This document shows, one piece after another, positions 36,549-44,043 of a stretch of 64,000 nt of DNA. The notes beneath the pieces were generated by a model. The model saw only the letters and a list, made by a program, of their open reading frames with translations, made no database searches and was not told the origin of the DNA. The DNA is from CAVQFD01 sp963724695 (GTDB taxonomy: Bacteria; Acidobacteriota; Vicinamibacteria; Vicinamibacterales; CAVVIG01): positions 806,001 through 870,000 of the forward strand of contig CAVRVW010000012.1 in assembly GCA_963724695.1 (NCBI GenBank), in the 5' to 3' direction. Both the position numbers and the translations under genes were made by a program. Position 1 is the first letter of the stretch; every line of letters begins with the position of its first letter.

Positions 36549-38098
36549 TCACTTGCGCTTCAGGACTTCCGCCTTCGCCGCGTCGCGTCGCTCCCGTTGC
36601 TCGGTGAGCAGACGGTAGGTGATGTAGTACTTGTAGATGTTGCTGACGTAGGTGACCGTCTCGCGGCCGATCCGCTCTGAGGCGATTCGCTCGACGTTGC
36701 CGAACCAGACGTTGGGGTCGAGGCCCCTCTTTTTCGTCTCGGCGCGAAGCTGTCTGATCCGTCCGGGGCCGGCGTTGTAGGACGCAAATGTCATCAGGGC
36801 TTTGTTCAGCGGATCCATCGGATCGTCTTTGAAGTACCGGTCAATCATGAACCGCATGTACTTCACGCCGGCGTGGATGTTGGCGTCGACCTCGCTGATG
36901 TCACCGACGTTCAACTCCTTTCCTGTCGGGGGCATGACCTGCATCACGCCAATCGCACCGACCGGACTCTTGACCTCCTGGTCCAATGTCGATTCCTGGT
37001 ACCCCTGCGCGGCCATCAGCAGGTAGTCGATGTCGTACTGGGCGCCGTACTTCTTGAACATCGCAACCACGGCGTCGAGCTTCTGGCGCTCGGCATCGGC
37101 CGCGGCGTTCTTCGCGTACTTGACGCTGTCGAGATAGCGGCGTTCGACGGTGTTCCGGAAGCCGTCGCCCTTGCCGTGCTTCTTGAGCCACGTGTTGACG
37201 ACCTCTCGGAGCCTGGGATTCTCCTTGCGAAACGCGACGGCCAGGTGTGCCGCCTGACCGCACCGTGACGTCCTCGTGCACCGTGATACTGGTGAATACC
37301 TTGCTCCAGAACGCGGCCAGGTAGTCGTCGACGATGGTGATGGGCAGCGAGGCCGGCATTGACCATCTCGAGCACGTCATCGTCCTCGAGGACGGCGGGG
37401 GCCTCGACGAACACGGCCGGCGGCTTGCCGCGCGCCTTCAGTTGCTCGTTCAGCGTGATCAGGCTCTCCTCGTAAATGCTCCCCTTGCGGACGAACACCT
37501 CCTGCCCGGACAGATCGTCCACCGTGGCGATCGGTGGCGCGCCTGGCCCGGTCACGACCACTTCGCTCACATTCGTGCGCGTCGGCTCCGAGAAGGCGGC
37601 GAGCTTCTCCAACTCGGGTCTGACGGTCACCATGGCGGCGACCATGTCCGCCTTGCCGCTCGCGAGGGCGGGGTACAGCTGATCGCGCGACATCGGCACG
37701 ATCACCACGTGCACCTTGAGGTTGCCGGTCTTCAGGTCATCGTTCAGATCCTTCTCGAACAGCTTCAGGGTCTCGAAGGTCAGCCCCCGCTCCTGCCCCT
37801 GGTCGACGAAGTAGTGGGTGCGGTTGAACGTCACGGCCACGCGAATCGAACGGCGCGCGACCAGCGCATCGAAATCACCGGTGAACGGCTCGTCCATCAC
37901 CAGCCGCACGGGTTCGGGAAGCGCGTCGTACGGCGACGTCGTGGGCGGAATGGGCGCGTCATCAGTCGCCGACGGGACGGCCGCCGTGGTCGCGGGTGGT
38001 GCGGCTTCCTTTTCGCCGGAGCAGGCCATGGCAGCCGCCGCGACGAGTAGTCCGACAATGCCGCGGCAAGCGCGGGCGTACGTGCAGAGCGTCTTCAT
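36549..38098 (-). CDS. MltF-like lytic transglycosylase with periplasmic binding domain (two frameshifts)
   Basis: About 515 residues. A signal/lipobox segment (IVGLLVAAAAMACSG) is followed by a type-3 solute-binding domain (SIRVAVTFNRTHYFVDQGQERG, ASGKADMVAAMVTV). The C-terminal half is an SLT catalytic domain (MAAQGYQESTLDQEVKSPVGA with the catalytic Glu, then IGVMQVMP and FASYNAGPGRI). Frames are joined near 37365 and 37255. Enzymes of this build cleave peptidoglycan in the envelope and can be tuned by ligand binding. The ATG at 38098 follows AAAGGAAA; an ATG five codons earlier is possible. Site D lies about 100 bases upstream. Confidence 0.8.
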
Positions 38099-38198
38099 CG
38101 ATTTCCTTTTCATCAGGTCCGTGTCCCGGCTGAGGGACATGTACGGGCGGGGTTGCCCGTCACATGTCGTGTCTCTCATTGGGCTACTGACGTGGGGC

Positions 38199-38244
38199 AC
38201 TATAAGAGACCGGTGAGGCCGCCGCTACTGCCCTTAGGGGAAGG
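38199..38244 (-). promoter_or_regulatory. Island operator-promoter, site D (MltF-like gene)
   Basis: Read leftward: CCTTCCCCTAAGGGCAGTAG followed by C, then 19 nt, then TATAGT. It matches site A in both element and hexamer. The predicted transcript begins about 95 bases before the gene start. Confidence 0.75.
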
Positions 38245-38351
38245 ACCGACGTGTCAAAAGGCGAGAACCGCCTGAACCACCGGCACCCAGCCAGTGATAC
38301 CTGCGGTATACGGGGTAAAGCCTCCGCTATAAGGAGCGCCTTCGACCCGCA

Positions 38352-38630
38352 TCAGCTCAGCGCTGAACCACAGGCGCTCGGGAAAGGCACCCTATCGTCG
38401 TCGGGCGTTTCCCAGATGACCATTCCGTCCCGGTAACGTTCGTTGTTCTTTGGCGCCGTCTGAGCCTGGGCGTCGGGTGGCGGAGGCGGTGGGGCCTGGG
38501 CTTCAGCCTGAGCCCCTGAGGTCTGTCCGTAAGCGGAACTCGCCAGCAACATGGCTGACGTCACCGTGAGTGCGAGAGACCGTCTGACGGAGTTGGAGTG
38601 CACGAACATGAAGTGTCGGGACATGTTCAT
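38352..38630 (-). CDS. Small exported proline-rich protein
   Basis: This 92-residue protein starts 14 bases after the stop of the serine dehydratase gene. It has a signal peptide (SLALTVTSAMLLASSAYGQ), a linker APPPPPPDAQAQ and a short tail RYRDGMVIWETPDDDRVPF. No family is recognised with confidence. Its position suggests cotranscription with the exported dehydratase from sites E/F. The start is either of two ATG codons two residues apart. Confidence 0.6.
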   Translation of the reverse strand: MNMSRHFMFVHSNSVRRSLALTVTSAMLLASSAYGQTSGAQAEAQAPPPPPPDAQAQTAPKNNERYRDGMVIWETPDDDRVPFPSACGSALS

Positions 38631-38644
38631 CGAGCTCGGCTCGA

Positions 38645-40274
38645 TCAGCAGAGCGTCACCGACAAGGCCAGTCCGGCCTCGCTCGTCTCCTTGTACTTGC
38701 TGTTCATGTCTCTGGCAGTCTCTGCCAGCGCCAGGATGGTCTGGTCGAGGCTGACGCGATGACTGGCCGCGACCTCGTTGCTGGCGATGGCATAGGCGGT
38801 CCAGGCCTTGACGGCCCCGAAGGCACAGCGCTCGATGCACGGGATCTGCACGTACCCGGCGACCGGGTCGCAGGTCATCCCCAGGTGATGTTCGAGCGCC
38901 GATTCGGCGGCGTTCTCGACCACGCGGGACTCCGCGTCATGTGCCGTCGCGACCAGCGCCGCGGCCATCGCGGACGCAACCCCAATCTCCGCCTGGCAGC
39001 CGCCTTCGGCGGCAGACAGCGTCGCGTGGTGCTTGCAGAGGTACCCAACCGCCGCCGCCGCCAGCATGCCGTCGCGGATCTTCGCTGGCGGTAGCTTGCG
39101 GCCGCCTTCGCCCAGGGCATACACGAGCGCCGGCATGACGCCGGCGGATCCACCGGTCGGGGCGGTGACGACGAGATGGCCCCGCGCGTTTTCCTCCGAC
39201 CCGGCGAGGGCCGCCGCAGACAGGAGGCCGATCCCTCGGTCCGACTCATACGCCTCATCCTGCGCGCGCTTGTAGACGGTCCCGGCTTTGGTCTTCAGCT
39301 TGATGGGACCCGGCAGGACGCCTTCCGGTGCGTTGAGCCCGGACTTCACGATCGCCACCATCGCGCCCGTGATCTTGTCGAGGAAGGCAAAGACTTCCTC
39401 CTGGCTCTTGCCCGAGATCGACATTTCATTGGCCAGCATCACCTGCGCGATCGTCAGCTTGTTGCTGTCCGCATGCTTCCGCAGCTCCTCCATCGTTCTG
39501 AACGGATACTTCGGCGCGTTCTTCTTGGGAGCCTCGTACCCCTTCCACTCGATGAAGCCGCCGCCGACCGAGTAGTACTCCTGCTCGAAGAGCACGGTGT
39601 CGCCAGCCATCAGCTTGGCCGTCATGGTGTTGGGGTGATGAAAGTCGCCCTTGGTCGCGTCGTAGACGATGTCTTTGAGCGTCAGATTGAACGTCTTGTC
39701 GCCAAGCTTCAGCGGGAAGGACTGATTGGGTTCGTCGCGCATCTTGTCGAGAAACAAGGGATCGACGGTGGCCGGCTCCTGGCCGAGCAGCCCCGCGAGT
39801 GCGGCGCGCTCCGTGCCGTGCCCTTGTCCCGTCGCGCTGAGGCTGCCGAACAGGTGCACCTTGAGCCCCGTCGCCTTTGCGAGTTGATCCGCTGGGAGCT
39901 TCGCGCACCGCTGGTAGAAGTCGTAAGTGATGCGCATCGGTCCGATCGTGTGCGAGCTCGACGGGCCCGGCCCCACCTTGTAGAACTCGTCCACCACCGT
40001 CATCACCGGTCCTTGTCCTTTCTTCACCACATTCAGGTCGGGGGACAGGGGTGGGGCGGAGGCTGCCGGCGTGGCGGGGGTCGGCGGGGGCGCGGTGCTT
40101 GCGACCTCCGATCGCGTGCAGCCGGTCAGCACCGCAGCCGCGGAGATCACGGCACTGCGCATGATGAACCGGCGGCGGTCGAAGCCGGCCGGAATCTCCG
40201 CAGGCACCAGTGTCGCGGCGGGGTCCCCAATCGGGCCCGGGACCCATCTTCGGTCTCTCATCTCTTTCGGACAT
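38645..40274 (-). CDS. Fe-S L-serine dehydratase-like protein with Tat/lipoprotein signal (one frameshift)
   Basis: About 540 residues. After a frame break near 40225, the N-terminus reads FDRRRFIMRSAVISAAAVLTGC. This is a twin-arginine motif, a hydrophobic stretch and a lipobox-like cysteine. The body is that of single-chain SdaA-type L-serine ammonia-lyase: GPSSSHTIGPMR (beta domain), then SAGVMPAL, EGGCQAEIG, CDPVAG and CIERC (4Fe-4S cysteines). Such enzymes normally deaminate serine to pyruvate in the cytoplasm, so an export signal is odd; Tat could carry the folded Fe-S protein. I chose the ATG behind CAGGAGAAACATTC. Sites E and F lie upstream. Confidence 0.78.
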
Positions 40275-40393
40275 GAATGTTTCTCCTGGCTCAACGGGTT
40301 TACGAGCGGAACCGGCGCGGCCTATTCCTCATGACATGGACTTCAGCTCAGACTCGGAATCGGATGGCCGTGGTTCATCGCGACGTGGCGAGG

Positions 40394-40440
40394 AAGGTAG
40401 CCGGAGGCCAGACGGGCTGTCTACAGCCCTTAGGGGAAGG
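40394..40440 (-). promoter_or_regulatory. Island operator-promoter, site E (serine dehydratase, proximal)
   Basis: Read leftward: CCTTCCCCTAAGGGCTGTAG, then a 21-nt stretch that includes the variable 21st base, then TACCTT as the best -10 candidate. The element is perfect, but spacing is one base longer and the hexamer is poorer than elsewhere. It may act with site F, 80 bases further upstream. Confidence 0.6.
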
Positions 40441-40474
40441 ATCCGGGTCGAACGTCAGCCGTTAGCAGGTGAGC

Positions 40475-40520
40475 ACTATTTGCGTCGGCGGCGACGGTGA
40501 CTACAGCCGCTTAGGGAAGG
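40475..40520 (-). promoter_or_regulatory. Island operator-promoter, site F (serine dehydratase, distal)
   Basis: Read leftward: CCTTCCCTAAGCGGCTGTAG, one variable base, 19 nt, then AATAGT. The outer parts match the other sites and only the five-base centre differs (TAAGC for CTAAG). The element is formed by the last codons and TAG stop of the FixJ-type regulator gene. Confidence 0.6.
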
Positions 40521-41149
40521 TCGGCTTCGACTCGATGAGCAGGCCCGCCTCGTCGGTCAGCCGGGTGAGTTCGGCGACCGACTGCACGCTCAGCTTCGTC
40601 GTAATCGCCGTGCGGTGGAGCTTCACGGTCCGCTCGTGGATGCCGAGGTCGCCGGCGATCTGCTTGTTGAGCCTGCCCCGCACGACATGCCCGAGTACTT
40701 CGAGCTCCCGTGCGGTCGAGCTTTCCGAAGCGCGCGCGCAATTCACGCTGCCGGTTGCGCGCCTCGCGTTCCCGCACGTCACGAGCGAGGGCGCGCTTCA
40801 CCCCCTCGAGAAGCTGCGCTTTGGGTGCTCGCTTCTCCAGAAAATCCTCCGCCCCCTCGCGCATCGCGCGAACGCTCGAGGGGATGTCGCCGTGGCCGGT
40901 GAGGAACAGAATCGGCAGCGGATTGGACGACAGGGCCAGTGCCGATTGCAGCTCGAGGCCGTTCATGCCGGGCATTCGCACATCGGCGAGCACGCAGCCC
41001 GGCGCATCCTCGGCCCGCTGCGCGAGAAAGTCGCTCGCCGACCCGAACGTCCTGACCGCAAACCCGCTCGCCCGAAGCAGCCGAGACACTGCCGCAAGAA
41101 AAAGCGCATCGTCGTCAACGATGTGGACGGTGGGTTCGGTCGCGTTCAT
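40501..41149 (-). CDS. FixJ/NarL-family response regulator (one frameshift)
   Basis: About 215 residues. The receiver domain has HIVDDDALF and Asp56 in VLADVRMPGMNG. A frame break near 40740 separates it from the LuxR-type HTH: TARELEVLGHVVRGRLNKQIAGDLGIHERTVKLHR is the recognition part. AMREGAEDFLEKRA replaces the usual GAxDFLxKPF. FixJ-class regulators bind as dimers next to the -35 region and activate sigma70 promoters, which fits the spacing of the island sites. It is the best candidate for the factor that binds them. Its 3' end forms site F. Confidence 0.83.
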
Positions 41150-41571
41150 ACGGTGGCGTCTCCTCCGCGATCGGCAGCGTGAAACAAAATGCGGTGCCGT
41201 TTCGACTTGGCATCGTGCTCCTCGTGATCCCCTCGGCGGCTTTCAAGCGTTCGCACCCAATGCAACGGTTTCTCGTCGACAGCCGGGACACGGCGCACTG
41301 CACGATTATCCCAGTTCTGGGATGATGAGGCAAGCGCGCCTCAAAGACGGGCGAGGGCGCGAATGAAGCTTCTTAGCAGGGACAGGACGGTGATGCACTA
41401 GACTGAGGAGGTCCTCATGCCAGCTTAAGGAAGACCCCGCCTTCCTGCTTGTTGACATCCCGACGAGAAGAAAGCGCATTTGCACGGCCGTGACGATCAG
41501 GCGGCCAAGCTGACTCGGCGAATCACACGGCGACAAGATTAGGTACGCCGTTCCTTTGAGAGACCCCGATC
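41150..41571. other. Divergent intergenic region, 422 bp
   Basis: This lies between the leftward FixJ-type regulator and the rightward nucleotidase, and no credible gene is seen. One short palindrome, ATCCCAG-TT-CTGGGAT at 41308-41323, could be an operator. No copy of the island element occurs here, so the regulator gene itself seems not to be under that element. Confidence 0.5.
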
Positions 41572-43476
41572 ATGACAAGCGAGTACGACGTGTCACGTCG
41601 CCAGTTCCTGGCCGCCTCGGCCGGCGCTGGCGCCACAGTCCTGTTCACGGGGTGCAGCCGACCAGCCGGGAAGCGGACCTTCACCATCCTCCACACCAAC
41701 GATCTGCACTCGAATCTCATCGGCATGGCTCCCGCGTCGGACTATTCGCCGTTCGTACTCAACGACGACAAGACCCGCGGCGGCTTCGCGCGTCTAGCCA
41801 CGTTGATCGCGCAGCGCAAGGCGGCGCGCGAGGCCGAGGGACCCGTGCTGATCCTCGATGCCGGTGACTACAGCATGGGGACGGCATTCGCCGCCGCGAT
41901 TCGCGAGACCGGAGGCGAACTGCAACTGCTCGCCCGCATGGGGTGCGACGCCACCACCTTCGGCAATCATGATTTCGACCTGGGGCCGGACGGCACGGCC
42001 CAGGCCATCGCGGTGGCCGCCAAGGCGGGCCGGCTTCCGGCGGTGGTCGCCGCGAATACCACCTTCGCGGGAAATGATCCGGCCTTGGCCGGTCTCCAGC
42101 AGTTGGCCAAGGATGGCGTGCTCCGCCGTTACACCGTGATCGACCGCGGCGGGCTGCGCTTCGGCATCTTCGGGGTGCTCGGGAAAGAGGCCCAGTTCTA
42201 TACCGGCGGCGCCGCCCCGGCGAAGTTCACCGATCCCGTCGAGACCGCCAAAGAGATGGTGAAGATTCTCCGCGAGACGGAAAAGGTGGACGTCGTCATC
42301 GCACTCAGCCACGGCGGCATGACGAAGGGCGCCGACGGACGCTTCGTTGACGGCGAGGACGTGCAACTGGCCAAGGGCGTGCCGGGCATCGACGTGGTCA
42401 TCGGCTCCCACAGCCACACCGAACTGCATGAGGCGATCATCGTCAATGGCCGCACCCCCGTCGTCCAGACCGGGAAGTACGGCGAGAACCTCGGCGAGCT
42501 GGTGATCTCCCTCGACGGCGATACGCTGACCGTCAAGTCCTACAAGCTGCTTCCGGTGGACGACACGATTGCCGGCGACCGGGCCATCGCCGACGAGATC
42601 GAGACGATCAAGAAGACCGTCACCAAGGTCGCGTTCGCCTCGCGCGGTTACAGCATCGATCAACCGCTGGCCGTGGTGCCGCGGGACATCCCCAACACCT
42701 TCACCGACATCGCCGCCGGCACGGTCCTGGCCAACCTCTGCACCGACGCCTACCGCAGCGCCACGAAAGCGGACATTGGCTTCTCCGTGAACGGCATGAT
42801 GCGCTCCAGTTTGCTCCTGGGAAAAACCGGCGTGCAAACCGTCTATGACGTCTTCGCCGTAGCCCCGCTCGGTGCCGGAGTCGTGGATAACACCGCCGGC
42901 AGCACGCTCGTGACGGGCTACTTCACCGGCCAGGAGTTGAAGAACATGCTCGAGTTCTTCCTCGTGGATAACCCGGCCCACCCCGGCGAATATTTCCCCC
43001 GCGCTTCCGGCCTGAAGATCCACTACGACCTGTCGCGCCCGAAGTTCGATGTCGTGACCGCCCTCGAGATCGGAGATCTGGACCGCGGTTACAAGGCCAT
43101 CGACATCACCGGCAAGGACGCCCGCCTGTTCAGCCTCACCTGCCCCTTGATGCTCGGCAGCATCCTCGTGGCCATCCCGACATACACCAAGGGCAAGCTT
43201 CCGCTGGTGGCCAAGAAGAAGGACGGCCAGCCGCTCACGTCGAAGGTCGACGCCCTCGACGACCCGCGCAGCGACACGCCCGACCTGCTGGCCCCGGCGG
43301 GGACGGTGGACAAGGACAGCGTCGCCTCTGCGACGGTGAACGGCGCGGTCAGTGAGATCAAGGAATGGCAGGCGATCATGGATCACCTGCGCAGCCTGCC
43401 CGCCAAGAAGGGCGAGCTGCCCGTGATCCCTGTGGATGAGCGCGCCGCCGAGGTTCGCGCGATTAAGGCCCGCTAA
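41572..43476 (+). CDS. 5'-nucleotidase/2',3'-cyclic phosphodiesterase (UshA family), Tat-exported
   Basis: This 634-residue protein starts SEYDVSRRQFLAASAGAGA and ends its signal at FTGC, a Tat signal with lipobox. The metallophosphatase domain has ILHTNDLHSN, DAGDYS, FGNHDFD, ALSHGGM and GSHSHTEL. The C-terminal nucleotidase domain has DIAAGTVLANL, GFSVNGMMR and YDVFAVAPLG. The enzyme would hydrolyse nucleotides in the periplasm for phosphate and nucleoside recovery. It reads cleanly in one frame, unlike most genes to its right. Confidence 0.9.
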   Translation: MTSEYDVSRRQFLAASAGAGATVLFTGCSRPAGKRTFTILHTNDLHSNLIGMAPASDYSPFVLNDDKTRGGFARLATLIAQRKAAREAEGPVLILDAGDYSMGTAFAAAIRETGGELQLLARMGCDATTFGNHDFDLGPDGTAQAIAVAAKAGRLPAVVAANTTFAGNDPALAGLQQLAKDGVLRRYTVIDRGGLRFGIFGVLGKEAQFYTGGAAPAKFTDPVETAKEMVKILRETEKVDVVIALSHGGMTKGADGRFVDGEDVQLAKGVPGIDVVIGSHSHTELHEAIIVNGRTPVVQTGKYGENLGELVISLDGDTLTVKSYKLLPVDDTIAGDRAIADEIETIKKTVTKVAFASRGYSIDQPLAVVPRDIPNTFTDIAAGTVLANLCTDAYRSATKADIGFSVNGMMRSSLLLGKTGVQTVYDVFAVAPLGAGVVDNTAGSTLVTGYFTGQELKNMLEFFLVDNPAHPGEYFPRASGLKIHYDLSRPKFDVVTALEIGDLDRGYKAIDITGKDARLFSLTCPLMLGSILVAIPTYTKGKLPLVAKKKDGQPLTSKVDALDDPRSDTPDLLAPAGTVDKDSVASATVNGAVSEIKEWQAIMDHLRSLPAKKGELPVIPVDERAAEVRAIKAR

Positions 43477-43493
43477 GACACCGATCTTTCGGT

Positions 43494-43700
43494 CTACGTT
43501 GTGGTCCGGCGGACGTTCGTCGCCCGAGGCCCTTTCGCCCCCCCGTCGCCGAACTCGAACTCGACGCCATCGCCCTCGCGCAGCATCTCGATGCCCTCGC
43601 CGTAAATGGCGCTGGAATGAAAGAACACCTCTTTGCCGGAGGCGTCTCGAATAAAGCCGAATCCTTTGTCTGCACGCAGTGTCTTGATGGTTCCTGTCAT
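43494..43700 (-). CDS. Cold-shock domain protein (CspA family)
   Basis: This 68-residue OB-fold protein carries both RNA-binding motifs, KGFGFI (RNP-1) and VFFHSSAI (RNP-2). It is an RNA chaperone of the CspA group. The ATG lies behind AAAGGAGTG. Its 3' end is convergent with the nucleotidase gene, with only 17 bases between them. Confidence 0.93.
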   Translation of the reverse strand: MTGTIKTLRADKGFGFIRDASGKEVFFHSSAIYGEGIEMLREGDGVEFEFGDGGAKGPRATNVRRTTT

Positions 43701-43811
43701 TCGTTGGCTCGCACTCCTTTACGGACTTGAACCGTCTCCTGCCGACTATTCGGCATGACCGGAAAGAGAAAGTCGCCGGATCCGGCGACCTCTCCGTGCA
43801 GATCACTTCGG

Positions 43812-43885
<74 letters not shown>

Positions 43886-44043
43886 TCAGTGTGAAGAACC
43901 CTCATCATAGCACAGGGAGTCCAACCCAACATCCGCCGCAGCCGCCAGCTGACCGAGCCGGTGCTACAATCGACCCACCAAGTCTCATAGAGCGCTTTGG
44001 GTCATCGTCCCATCGCGCGTGCCGGTTCCGGATGCAATAGCGC

